Notes under the pieces: model-generated
Databases searched by the model: none
What the model was told of the DNA's origin: nothing
Seen by the model: the letters and a program-made list of their open reading frames with translations, nothing else
Translations under genes and position numbers: made by a program
In this document: positions 38,203 through 46,503 of the stretch, in pieces
How the letters are laid out: each line of letters starts with the position of its first letter
Position numbering within the stretch: position 1 is the stretch's first letter
Origin: Kitasatospora setae KM-6054
Lineage (GTDB): Bacteria; Actinomycetota; Actinomycetes; Streptomycetales; Streptomycetaceae
Length of the DNA: 64,000 bases
Assembly (NCBI RefSeq): GCF_000269985.1
Contig: NC_016109.1
Location: forward strand, 4,278,001 to 4,342,000
Direction of reading: 5' to 3'

Positions 38203-39315
38203 GTGCCTGTGCCGAAATCCAACCAGCCCGACGACCCGGGTGCCCGGCCGTCCCGCCTGACGCGCAGTCGAGTCCGGGACGCGGGCACCGACACCACCGA
38301 CCCCACCCGCCGGATCGCCCTCCCGGCCCGCCCCGGCCGGCCACCGCTGCGGCAGGTCGCCCGCCGGCTGCTGCTGGCGCTGGGCGTGCTGATCGCCACC
38401 ACGCTGATCGTGTACGCGGACCACGCCGGCTACAACGACAACGCCGACTCCTCGGTCAGCCTGCTCGACTCGGCGTACTACGCCACCGTCACCCTCTCCA
38501 CCACCGGGTACGGCGACATCACCCCGGTGAGCGACACCGCGCGGCTGGTGAACATCTTCGTGATCACCCCGCTGCGCGTGGTCTTCCTGATCATCCTGGT
38601 CGGCACGACCCTCGAAGTGCTGACCGAACGCACCCGCCTGCAGTGGCGGATCGAACGCTGGAGGCAGACCGTGCGGGACCACACCGTCGTCATCGGCTAC
38701 GGCACCAAGGGCCGCAGCGCCGTCGACACCCTGCTCGGCCAGGGCGTCCCGAAGGACTCGATCGTGGTGGTCGACCCGCAGGCCAAGGCGATCGACCAGG
38801 CCACCCACGACGGCCTGGTCGGCGTGCTCGGCGACGCCACCCGGGCCGCCACCCTGATCCGGGCCGAACTCCCGCGCGCCGCCAAGGTGGTGGTCGCCCC
38901 CGAGCGCGACGACACCGCCGCGCTGATCACCCTGACCGCCCGCCAGCTCAACAAGGGCGCCACCGTGGTCGCCGCCGTCCGCGAGGACGAGAACGCCCCG
39001 CTGCTCCGGCAGAGCGGCGCGGACGTCGTCGTCACCTCCTCCAGCTCGGCCGGCCGCCTGCTCGGCATGTCGATGCTCAGCCCCAACGCGGGCGCGGTGA
39101 TGGAGGACCTGCTGACCTACGGCGACGGCCTGGACGTCGCCGAGCGCCCGGTCACCAAGGCCGAGGCCGGCCTCAGCCCGCGCGAACTGCCCGACCTGGT
39201 GGTCGCGGTGGTCCGCGGCCGCCGGGTGCTCAACTACACCGAACCGGAGGCGGCCACCCTGCAGCTCACCGACCGCCTGATCGTCATCAAGCCGGGCGCC
39301 CCGGTCACCCACTGA
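38203..39315 (+). CDS. Two-TM potassium channel with TrkA-N domain
   Basis: A 370-residue ion channel protein: disordered basic N-terminus, first membrane helix (about residues 52-72), pore helix with selectivity filter TLSTTGYGD (TGYGD at 101-105), second helix (ARLVNIFVITPLRVVFLIIL), then a cytoplasmic TrkA-N/RCK domain starting HTVVIGYGTKG (Rossmann GxGxxG-like) and a TrkA-C part. It would let K+ through under nucleotide or ion gating. The start is uncertain: GTG at 38203 or 38209; no good ribosome-binding site. The three parS-like palindromes begin 14 bp after its stop. Confidence 0.88.
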   Translation: MPVPKSNQPDDPGARPSRLTRSRVRDAGTDTTDPTRRIALPARPGRPPLRQVARRLLLALGVLIATTLIVYADHAGYNDNADSSVSLLDSAYYATVTLSTTGYGDITPVSDTARLVNIFVITPLRVVFLIILVGTTLEVLTERTRLQWRIERWRQTVRDHTVVIGYGTKGRSAVDTLLGQGVPKDSIVVVDPQAKAIDQATHDGLVGVLGDATRAATLIRAELPRAAKVVVAPERDDTAALITLTARQLNKGATVVAAVREDENAPLLRQSGADVVVTSSSSAGRLLGMSMLSPNAGAVMEDLLTYGDGLDVAERPVTKAEAGLSPRELPDLVVAVVRGRRVLNYTEPEAATLQLTDRLIVIKPGAPVTH

Positions 39316-39328
39316 CCACCCCCGCCCG

Positions 39329-39342
39329 GTTCCACGTGGAAC
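39329..39342. promoter_or_regulatory. parS-like palindrome, site 1
   Basis: GTTCCACGTGGAAC, a perfect 14-bp palindrome. It matches the ParB-binding parS consensus of Bacillus (TGTTNCACGTGAAACA) and of streptomycetes (GTTTCACGTGAAAC) with one symmetric change per half. First of three in 105 bp. Confidence 0.78.
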
Positions 39343-39356
39343 ATCCGCTTCCGGGG

Positions 39357-39372
39357 TGTTCCACGTGGAACA
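39357..39372. promoter_or_regulatory. parS-like palindrome, site 2
   Basis: TGTTCCACGTGGAACA, a 16-bp perfect palindrome with both outer T/A bases, the fullest match of the three. It lies 14 bp after site 1. Confidence 0.8.
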
Positions 39373-39419
39373 CCCCGTTTTCGGCCAGCGCTGGCGGCAG
39401 CGGTGCCCCGGGGCGGCCG

Positions 39420-39433
39420 GTTCCACGTGGAAC
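39420..39433. promoter_or_regulatory. parS-like palindrome, site 3
   Basis: GTTCCACGTGGAAC again, ending 7 bp before the stop of the convergent moeA gene. With sites 1 and 2 it fills the intergenic gap. Confidence 0.78.
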
Positions 39434-39440
39434 GCCCCGG

Positions 39441-40670
39441 TCAGAACGCGGGCAGCGCCAGCACCTCCGCGTACTCCCCCGCCGCCAGGCCGCCGGGCGG
39501 GACGACGGCCAGGGCGTCGGCGCGGGCCAGGCCGCGGAGCATGGCGGGGCCGTCGTGCGGCAGGGGCGCCAGTCCGGCGGCGGTGCGGCGGACCGGGTGC
39601 AGGCGGGTGTCGCGCGGGTGGCCGGGCAGCGCGGCGGCCAGCGGTTCGGCCGGGCCGCCGGGCGGGACGGCGCGGCCGGACAGCGCGTGCAGCAGCGGCA
39701 GGGCCAGCGTGACGGTGCCGGCCACCGCCGCCAGCGGGTTGCCGGGCAGGCCCACCAGGTGGCGGCCGCCGGGCAGCGCCGCCAGCAGCATCGGGTGCCC
39801 GGGGCGCACCGCCACCCCGTCCACCAGCGGGTGCCCGCCGGTCGCCTCCAGCGCGGCGTGCAGGAAGTCCACCGGCCCGGCCGCGGTGCCGCCGGTGGTG
39901 AGCACCAGGTCGGCGGGCGAGTGCCGGATCGCGTCCCGCAGCAGCCCGAAGTCGTCCCGGACGTGGCGGCCGCCCAGCAGTTCCGCTCCCGCCGCGGCCA
40001 GCCAGGGCGGCAGCAGCGGGCCGAGCGCGTCCCGCACCCGACCCGGGCCGGGCAGCCCGGAGGTCAGCAACTCGTCGCCCAGCACCAGCAGTTCCACGGT
40101 CGGACGGCGGTGCACGGCCAGCCGGTCGTGTCCGGCGGCGGCGGCCAGCCCGAGCACCGCCGGGGTCACCGGCAGCCCCGCGGGCAGCAGCTCCTCGCCG
40201 CTGCCGCACTCCTGCCCGCGCGGCCTGACGTCCTGCCCCGGCAGCACCGCGCCGCGCAACTCGGCTCCACCGCCCGGCAGTTCGGTGCGGGTGCCGTGCT
40301 CGCGCCGGAGCACGCCGGTGGCGCCGGGCGGCAGTTGGGCGCCGGTGGCGATCTCCACCGCCGCGCCGTCCGCCAGCGGCGCGCACTCCTGGCCCGCCAG
40401 CACCCGGCCGGCCAGCCGCCACGGGCCGGGGCCGGCCACCGCCCAGCCGTCCATCGCGGAGGTGTCGAAGGCCGGCAGGTCGGTGAGCGCGACCAGCGGT
40501 TCGGCCAGCGTCCGCCCGGCCGCCGCCGCCAGCTCGACCCGTTCCACCGGCAGCGGGCGCCCCGCCGCCACCGCCGCCCGGCGGGCGGCCGGCCACGGGC
40601 CGCCGCGCAGCGTGGCCGCCACCGAGGTCACCCGGACGCCGCCGGTCCGCTCCGCCGCCGCCTGGCTCAC
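39441..40670 (-). CDS. moeA: Molybdopterin molybdenumtransferase MoeA
   Basis: A 409-residue MoeA/gephyrin-type protein that inserts molybdate into adenylylated molybdopterin. The N-terminal domain has LPAFDTSAMDGWAVAG, and the MoCF-like central domain has VLTTGGTAAGPVDFLHAALE and LLGGRHVRDDFGLLRDAI; the C-terminal domain has LVGLPGNPLAAVAGTVTLALP. Key family features are present. GTG at 40670 overlaps the upstream DUF6457 stop (GTGA), so the two are coupled. A mobA-like gene follows further upstream, forming a molybdenum-cofactor cluster. Its stop lies 7 bp from a parS-like site. Confidence 0.92.
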   Translation of the reverse strand: MSQAAAERTGGVRVTSVAATLRGGPWPAARRAAVAAGRPLPVERVELAAAAGRTLAEPLVALTDLPAFDTSAMDGWAVAGPGPWRLAGRVLAGQECAPLADGAAVEIATGAQLPPGATGVLRREHGTRTELPGGGAELRGAVLPGQDVRPRGQECGSGEELLPAGLPVTPAVLGLAAAAGHDRLAVHRRPTVELLVLGDELLTSGLPGPGRVRDALGPLLPPWLAAAGAELLGGRHVRDDFGLLRDAIRHSPADLVLTTGGTAAGPVDFLHAALEATGGHPLVDGVAVRPGHPMLLAALPGGRHLVGLPGNPLAAVAGTVTLALPLLHALSGRAVPPGGPAEPLAAALPGHPRDTRLHPVRRTAAGLAPLPHDGPAMLRGLARADALAVVPPGGLAAGEYAEVLALPAF

Positions 40671-40951
40671 GGCCCCTCCCCGTCCCCGGCCCGCGCCCCG
40701 GCCGCCGCCTCGGCGGCCCAGCGCTCGGCCAGCGCCGTCACGGCGGCGTTCGCCTCGGCCACCGCCGCCGCGCCGCCGCCGCGCCGGGCCGCCGCGTAGC
40801 CCACCAGGAACGCGGTGAGCGGCGCGGCCGGGCGCTCGACGCCGTGCGCGACCACCCGCGTCATGTCCAGCAGCCCGCGGACGTCCACCGCCAGGTCCAG
40901 GCCCAACTCGGCTCCGGCCGCGGCCATCCACTCGTCCAATGTGCGCTCCAT
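40667..40951 (-). CDS. DUF6457 small protein linked to moeA
   Basis: A 94-residue all-helical protein (TLDEWMAAAGAELGLDLAVD, VVAHGVERPAAPLTAFLVGYA) of the actinobacterial DUF6457 type, whose function is unknown but which accompanies molybdenum-cofactor genes. Its stop overlaps the moeA start. ATG at 40951 is taken as start; an in-frame ATG 9 bp upstream (40960) is about as good. Coupling to moeA suggests a Moco role, an inference from context. Confidence 0.75.
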   Translation of the reverse strand: MERTLDEWMAAAGAELGLDLAVDVRGLLDMTRVVAHGVERPAAPLTAFLVGYAAARRGGGAAAVAEANAAVTALAERWAAEAAAGARAGDGEGP

Positions 40952-41065
40952 GGGGCCCATGCTGCCCGATCCGCGGCGCCGCACCCCTCACCCGCGGGTG
41001 CGAGTGCCTCACGTCGTTTCCCCACCGTCCCGTCCGGCCCCCGGTGCGGCCGCCCGGAACGCCCG

Positions 41066-41674
41066 CTACCGGCGTTCCGCCCGCTCGCGGGCCTCGGCCA
41101 GGTCGGTCCAGGTGTCGCAGTCGAAGGAGGCGTCCGCCGGGTCGGGCAGCCGGGCCAGCCGGAGCCCGGCGAGCAGGGCGCGCAGCGGCCGGCCGGCCGG
41201 GTCGCCGAGGGCGGCGAGCGCGGTGCGCAGCGCGGCGGTGCGGTAGGCGGCGGCGAGCGGCTGGTCGCGGCCGTCCGCGTCGACCAGCAGGGCGCCGTCG
41301 CGGGCGGGGTCGTCGAGCGCGGCGAGCAGCCGCCGGACCGTCGCGACGTCCAGGAAGGGCAGGTCGGCGGCGAGCAGCAGCAGCCGGGGCGCGGTGACCT
41401 CGGGGAGCGCGGCGGCCACCGCCGCGACCGGGCCGCCGCCCGGCGGGTCCTCGCGCAGCCAGCGGACCCCGGCGCGTTCGGTGCGGCGCTCGGGGCCGAC
41501 CACCAGCAGCTGCCGGGCGTCCGGGCAGGCCGCCAGGACCAGGTCGAGCAGCGGGCGCCCGCCGACCGTCAGGGCCGGCTTGTCCGCCCCGCCGAGCCGG
41601 CGGCCGGCCCCGCCCGCCGCGGCCACCGCGTCGTACCCGCCCGCCGTCCCCGCCCGCTCCCGCGTCCACGTCAC
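41066..41674 (-). CDS. mobA: MobA-like molybdenum cofactor guanylyltransferase
   Basis: A 202-residue nucleotidyltransferase. The signature AAGGAGRRLGGADKPAL near residue 20 is the GTP/NTP-binding loop of MobA, and LAADLPFLDVATVRRL carries the metal-binding Asp. It would attach GMP to molybdopterin. Start GTG at 41674. The gap to the DUF6457 gene is 114 bp; the upstream MBL gene ends 10 bp before it, so all may be one transcription unit. Confidence 0.82.
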   Translation of the reverse strand: MTWTRERAGTAGGYDAVAAAGGAGRRLGGADKPALTVGGRPLLDLVLAACPDARQLLVVGPERRTERAGVRWLREDPPGGGPVAAVAAALPEVTAPRLLLLAADLPFLDVATVRRLLAALDDPARDGALLVDADGRDQPLAAAYRTAALRTALAALGDPAGRPLRALLAGLRLARLPDPADASFDCDTWTDLAEARERAERR

Positions 41675-41684
41675 CCCGGCAGTA

Positions 41685-42629
41685 TCACCGCTCCCCGCCG
41701 CCGGGCCCCTCCGCGCCGGGCCCCTCCGCCGGCTCCCGCGCGGCCGCCCCCTCGTCGACCGGCTCCTCGACCGGGATCTCCCGGCGGGCGACGTTCGCCG
41801 CCGCGCCGTGCTCCAGGATCGCCGGCAGGGTGAGGCCGCCGTAGCGCTCGTTGACGGCCGCGGCCAGCGCCTCCGCGTCCTCGGGGTGGTCGTGCAGGGC
41901 CTCGTCGAAGTCGCGCAGGTAGCCGGCGGTGAAGGCGAGCACCCGGTGCGCGGCGTCGTCCATGCCGGGGGCGCGGTGGCCGGCGATCACCCGGTCGACG
42001 CCGAGGTCGGCGATCAGGCCCAGGTTGTGCGACCACTGGTCGCGGGCGGCCGGGTCGGTGTCGGCCGTCCAGACGTGGGTGCCGTTGTACGCGAAGTCGC
42101 CCGCGATCACGGTGCGGACGCTCGGCAGGTGGGTGAGGGTGGAGCCGGCGCTGTCGCCCTGGCCGAGCTGCAGGACCCGGATCAGCTGGCCGTCGATCAT
42201 CAGCGGCTGCGGCAGCAGCGGCGCGGGCAGCAGCGGCTGGTCCGGGATGTCGTCGCCGTAGACCGGCTTCCACTGCGCGACCTTGGCGGCCGCGGTCTGC
42301 CCGATGCCCTCCACCACCGAGGGCGCGGCCAGCAGCCGCGCGGTCGGGAACAGCCGCAGCACCTCCTCGGCGCCGAAGTAGTGGTCGGGGTGCTGGTGGC
42401 TGATCACGATGGCGAGCAGCTCGCGGCCCTTGCCGGCGATCCACTCGGCCAGTTCGCGCCCGGCGCTCCGGGTCAGCTGGGCGTCGACCAGGATCGCCGT
42501 CCGCTCGCCCATCACCAGGCTGGAGGTGGCGAAGAACGCGCTCTCCGGGCCGGTGAAGACCTCCACCTCCAGCGGGCGGTAGGCCGGTACCGGGCCGTGG
42601 CCGCTCTCGTCGGACACTGAAGCGGTCAC
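41685..42629 (-). CDS. MBL-fold metallo-hydrolase
   Basis: A 314-residue metallo-beta-lactamase-fold protein. The metal motif is AIVISHQHPDHYFGAEE (HxHxDH), with further His/Asp in VIAGDFAYNGTHVWTAD and VIAGHRAPGMDD, so a binuclear site is likely. It resembles hydrolases of the glyoxalase II/QDE group, substrate unknown. GTG at 42629 with GGGGAG 5 nt before it. The acidic, low-complexity C-terminal tail (about 20 residues) is not part of the fold. Divergent from manA. Confidence 0.82.
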   Translation of the reverse strand: MTASVSDESGHGPVPAYRPLEVEVFTGPESAFFATSSLVMGERTAILVDAQLTRSAGRELAEWIAGKGRELLAIVISHQHPDHYFGAEEVLRLFPTARLLAAPSVVEGIGQTAAAKVAQWKPVYGDDIPDQPLLPAPLLPQPLMIDGQLIRVLQLGQGDSAGSTLTHLPSVRTVIAGDFAYNGTHVWTADTDPAARDQWSHNLGLIADLGVDRVIAGHRAPGMDDAAHRVLAFTAGYLRDFDEALHDHPEDAEALAAAVNERYGGLTLPAILEHGAAANVARREIPVEEPVDEGAAAREPAEGPGAEGPGGGER

Positions 42630-42830
42630 GGCTGCTCCCCTGGTCGGTGGACGGCGGCGGGACCGAGGCGGTCCCGTACCGTCCAGCCTGGCCGGAAGGC
42701 CCCCGCGCCGCCGGGTGGGCGCGCCCAGGAGGGTGATCACCACCGCCCCCCGGCGGCTCGCGGGCGTCGACTATTCTCGGTGGTCTCCGGGCACCGGGTA
42801 CCTCTGCACACACCATTCCGGGAGCACTTG

Positions 42831-44030
42831 ATGGACCGGCTCGACAACACCGTCCGCGACTACGCCTGGGGCTCGGCGACCGCCCTGCCCGGGCTGCTCG
42901 GCCGGCCCGCCACCGGTGCCCCGCAGGCCGAGCTGTGGATGGGCGCCCACCCCGGCGCGCCGTCCCGGGTCGACCGCGGCGCCGGGCCGGTCGCGCTGGA
43001 CGCGGTGATCGCCGCCGACCCGGTCGCCGAGCTGGGGGCCGGGTCCGTCGAACGGTTCGGGCCGACGCTGCCGTTCCTGCTCAAGGTGCTCGCCGCCGCC
43101 GTGCCGCTCTCCCTCCAGGTGCACCCGACCCTCGCCCAGGCCCGCGCCGGGTTCGCCGCCGAGGAGGCCCGCGGCGTCCCGGTCGACGCGCCGCAGCGCA
43201 ACTACCGGGACGCCAACCACAAGCCCGAACTGATCTGCGCGCTCGGCGACCTGGAGGGCCTGTGCGGCTTCCGGGCGCCCGCCGACGCGGCCGACCTGAT
43301 GGCCTCGCTCGACGTGCCCGGCCTGGAGCCGCTGGTCGAGCTGCTCCGCACCAAGCCGGAGCCGGAGGCGCTGGCCGGTGCGCTGGCCGGGGCGCTCGCC
43401 CTGACCGGGCCCGCGGGCCGCGCCACCGTGGAGGCCGTCGCCCGGGCCGTCACCGCCGGCGCCGCGTCCGACCCGACCGGCGCGCTGGCCGGGTACGCCT
43501 TCGCCGCCGCCGAGTACCCCGGCGACCCCGGGCTGGTCGCCGCCCTGCTGCTCAACCACGTCCGGCTGGCGGACGGCGAGGCGCTGTACCTCGGCGCCGG
43601 CCTGCCGCACGCCTACCTGCGCGGCACCGGCATCGAGATCATGGCCAACTCCGACAACGTGCTGCGCTGCGGCTTCACGCCCAAGCACGTGGACGTCCCC
43701 GAACTGCTGAAGGTGGTCGGCTTCCGCAGCGGCCTCCCGGAGGTGCTGCGCCCGGCCGCCGGCCCGGACGGGGAGCGGCTCTACCCGGTGCCGGTCGACG
43801 AGTTCCGGCTCTCCCGCCACGAGCTCGCCGACCGTCCCGCCGTCCTGCCCGGCAGCGCCCCGCAGATCCTGCTCTGTACCGCCGGCACGGCCCGACTCAC
43901 CTCCGGTGGCAAGGAGTTGACGCTCCACCGGGGCGAGTCCGCGTTCCTCCCGGCGACCGGCACCGACACGCTGCTCGACGGCCCCGGCGCGACGGTCTTC
44001 CGCGCCACCGTCACCCTCGACCGGCCCTGA
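42831..44030 (+). CDS. manA: Mannose-6-phosphate isomerase, class I
   Basis: A 399-residue zinc-dependent isomerase interconverting mannose 6-phosphate and fructose 6-phosphate, feeding GDP-mannose synthesis. The N-terminus MDRLDNTVRDYAWGS, the metal-ligand contexts SLQVHP and DANHKPE, and YLGAGLPHAYLRGTGIEIMANSDN are typical of type I PMI. ATG at 42831 is chosen over the earlier in-frame start because CGGGAGCACTTG precedes it with good spacing. The gene end runs into three copies of CTGACCGGCC (about 44027-44046), a minor slippage repeat. Confidence 0.93.
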   Translation: MDRLDNTVRDYAWGSATALPGLLGRPATGAPQAELWMGAHPGAPSRVDRGAGPVALDAVIAADPVAELGAGSVERFGPTLPFLLKVLAAAVPLSLQVHPTLAQARAGFAAEEARGVPVDAPQRNYRDANHKPELICALGDLEGLCGFRAPADAADLMASLDVPGLEPLVELLRTKPEPEALAGALAGALALTGPAGRATVEAVARAVTAGAASDPTGALAGYAFAAAEYPGDPGLVAALLLNHVRLADGEALYLGAGLPHAYLRGTGIEIMANSDNVLRCGFTPKHVDVPELLKVVGFRSGLPEVLRPAAGPDGERLYPVPVDEFRLSRHELADRPAVLPGSAPQILLCTAGTARLTSGGKELTLHRGESAFLPATGTDTLLDGPGATVFRATVTLDRP

Positions 44031-44116
44031 CCGGCCCTGACCGGCCCGCCGACGCGGACGGACCGCCCGGTCCGCGGAGGGACGGGGCGGCCCGCTCGGG
44101 CGCCGGGGTTCCGGGG

Positions 44117-45556
44117 TCAGGAGGTGGCGACCGCGCCGCCCGGGACCTCGCTCCAGCCGCTCCACTGGCCGGTGTTGTAGTCCGCGTCCTTGCCGTAGAC
44201 CCGGTCGTCGGCGCCGACGCCGAAGACGTGCACCACGTTGTTGACGACCGTGCTGGTCAGCGACTTCATCGCCTTGGCGTCCTGCTTGACCCAGGTGGCG
44301 TTCCAGTTGCCGGTCGAGTAGTTGCCGTCCGTGGTGTAGAGCGCGCCGTCCGCGCCGACGATCTGCAGGTGGACGGTGTTGCCGGTCATCGCGGCGGTCA
44401 GCGACCTGGCGCCGGCCGCGCCGCCGGGCACGGCGCTCCAGCCCGACCACTGGCCGGTGCCGTAGTCCGCGTCCTTGCCGTAGACCTCGCCGTTGGAGCC
44501 GAGCGCGAAGACGTGCACCACGTTGCCGGACGACACGCTGGTGAGGCCCTTCAGCCCGCTGCTGTCCAGCCGGTCCCAGCGGCCGGTCCAGCCGCCGCCC
44601 GCGTAGTCGCCGTCGGTGTTGTAGAGCGCGCCGTCCGCGCCGACGATCTGCAGGTGGACGGTGTTGCCGACCATCGCGGCGGAGAGCGAGGTCGCGCCGG
44701 CCGCGCCGCCGGGCACCTCGGCCCAGGCCGACCACTGGCCGGTGGTGTAGTCCGCGTCCTTGCCGTACACGCGGCCGTTGGAGCCCAGCGCGAAGACGTG
44801 CACCACGTTGTTGGCGGTGACGCTGGTCAGGCCCTTCAGCGCGCTGCCGTCCAGCCGGCCCCAGACGTTGGTCCAGCCGGCGCCCGCGTAGTCGCCGTCG
44901 GTGCTGTAGAGCGCGCCGTCCGAGCCGATCAGGTTGAGCCGCGCGGTGGTGCCGGTGGCGGCGACGGTGATCGACTGGGTGACGCCCCAGGAGTCGGACA
45001 CGGCGTCGTCGACGATCTTGTTGTAGCGGTAGGCCTTGTAGTCGCCGTTGGGGTGCGAGTCGAAGGTCGCGGCGTTGATCGAGATGCCGGTGCGGTGCTT
45101 CACCGGGGTCGAGCCGAACGAGTAGTAGGAGAAGGTGGTGTGCGCGGCGTCGTCCCACTTCTCGAACAGGATCACGTGGTCGTAGAAGCTGTTCAGGATG
45201 TCGCCCGCCTTGAGCTGGCTGCGCGGGATCTCGGTGGCGTAGCCGGGCAGGCCCTGGGTGCTGGGGCTGGCGCCGAGGTGCCAGGCCATCGAGACGTAGC
45301 CGGAGCAGTCGGTGCGGTAGGCGCGGCCGGAGGAGTCCGGGTAGGTGGCGCCCTGGTTGTAGGCGATGGTCTTGCCGTACCAGTACTGGGCGCGCTGGAT
45401 CACCTCGCCGCGGGTGATCTGGCCGTCGACCGAGGACGCGGCCTGCGCGGTGGTCGCGGTGGCGACCGTGACGGCGGTGGTGGCGATCGCGCCGGAGAGG
45501 GCGATGGCGGCGGCCAGGGCGGTGCGCAGGACCTTGGAGGTACGGGTGGAAGACAT
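44117..45556 (-). CDS. Secreted NlpC/P60-like protein with PLL-type beta-propeller repeats
   Basis: A 479-residue exported protein. Residues 1-40 form a signal peptide with a twin-hydrophobic core and a likely AQA-A cleavage. The N-terminal catalytic-like domain (about 45-185) resembles NlpC/P60: nucleophile Cys84 in YRTDCSGYVSMAWH and His127 in NSFYDHVILFEKW. From about residue 190 three tandem repeats of exactly 95 residues follow; the coding DNA repeats with 285-bp period. Each contains LKGLTSV.. N.VVHVFALGSNG, YGKDADY.TGQWS and GNTVHLQIVGADGALY, the PLL-like beta-propeller blade pattern. It may bind glycans and cleave peptidoglycan or be an extracellular effector; target unknown. Confidence 0.83.
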   Translation of the reverse strand: MSSTRTSKVLRTALAAAIALSGAIATTAVTVATATTAQAASSVDGQITRGEVIQRAQYWYGKTIAYNQGATYPDSSGRAYRTDCSGYVSMAWHLGASPSTQGLPGYATEIPRSQLKAGDILNSFYDHVILFEKWDDAAHTTFSYYSFGSTPVKHRTGISINAATFDSHPNGDYKAYRYNKIVDDAVSDSWGVTQSITVAATGTTARLNLIGSDGALYSTDGDYAGAGWTNVWGRLDGSALKGLTSVTANNVVHVFALGSNGRVYGKDADYTTGQWSAWAEVPGGAAGATSLSAAMVGNTVHLQIVGADGALYNTDGDYAGGGWTGRWDRLDSSGLKGLTSVSSGNVVHVFALGSNGEVYGKDADYGTGQWSGWSAVPGGAAGARSLTAAMTGNTVHLQIVGADGALYTTDGNYSTGNWNATWVKQDAKAMKSLTSTVVNNVVHVFGVGADDRVYGKDADYNTGQWSGWSEVPGGAVATS

Positions 45557-45839
45557 GGCGGATCCCCTTCACAGCGGTGCGGTCAGTGGGTGGTGTGCCG
45601 GGCCCTCGGGCCGCTCGGCGGGATTCGGCGGACGGCTGTCCTGCAGGAACAGCGGTCGGCGCTTCGTCCGGTGGCCGTTCGGGCTTCCCCCTGGCGGCGG
45701 TCACCAGCTTCGCCCGGCCCGGAAGCCCCCGGTAGGGGTTCCGGCTGTCCCCAACCCGCCAGTCCGACTCCGGACGTAATGTCGTGGCCATGACAGGGAA
45801 AACGCCGCCCGGCGGGACCCCTCCGAGCAGCGGGAACGC

Positions 45840-46391
45840 CTAGAGCGGGAACGCCGCCTGGTGGGCCAGCCGGGCCGGCGCGCCAGCGCCGATCGCGGTC
45901 AACTCCTCGTCCAGCGCCAGGAACCAGGACCAGCGCTCGCCGCCGCCCGCCCGGGCCAGCGCGTCCACCAACAGGTCCTCCAGCTCGGGCACCCGCCGGT
46001 CCTTCCAGATCTTGTCGGCCAGGCTGACCAGCAGGTCCTCGGGCGGGGAGGACGGGCCCCAGTCGGCGTGCCCGGCCGCGAACCGGGCCAGCTCGGGCGG
46101 CACCCCGGCGGCCAGCAGCAGCTCCCGCCCGGTCGGCTCGTGCGCCGAGCCGGGACCGGACAGCTCCGAGCGGTGCCGGACCTTCCCGATGTCGTGGGTG
46201 GCCGCCCCGAACAGCACCGCGGCCCGGTCCACCGGCAGCTCCGGACAGTGCCCGGCCGTCCAGTCGACCAGCCGGGCGGCCACGTCGTGCACCAGCCGCA
46301 GGTGCGCCACCAGCCGCGGCGGAGCGGCCAGACCCGCCAGCAGCGACAGCACTCCGTCCGGCAGCGGGCGCAACTCCAGACCATCGTCCAT
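45840..46391 (-). CDS. HD domain phosphohydrolase-like protein
   Basis: A 183-residue HD-fold protein. His in RLVHDVA, the His-Asp pair in GAATHDIGKVRH and Asp in SLADKIWKDRR give the H...HD...D metal motif. It is short, without an attached signalling domain, so it is a stand-alone nucleotide or phosphate hydrolase of unknown substrate. ATG at 46391. Divergent from the Eis-like acetyltransferase gene, with about 110 bp of shared promoter region. Confidence 0.82.
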   Translation of the reverse strand: MDDGLELRPLPDGVLSLLAGLAAPPRLVAHLRLVHDVAARLVDWTAGHCPELPVDRAAVLFGAATHDIGKVRHRSELSGPGSAHEPTGRELLLAAGVPPELARFAAGHADWGPSSPPEDLLVSLADKIWKDRRVPELEDLLVDALARAGGGERWSWFLALDEELTAIGAGAPARLAHQAAFPL

Positions 46392-46503
46392 GGCGGGCGA
46401 CCCTACCCGAACGGGCGCCCCCGCTTAATCACTTGACCGTGTGCGCGCGCTCCGGCTGCACTGTCCCGGACGACCGAGACGGCGACCCCGGAAAGCGACG
46501 GCA

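Noticed and set aside
37720..40596. A 958-residue minus-strand frame across the K+ channel gene and moeA
   Set aside because: It is a run-on reading of GC-rich DNA in the wrong frame; the plus-strand channel with its TGYGD filter and the minus-strand moeA frame explain the region.
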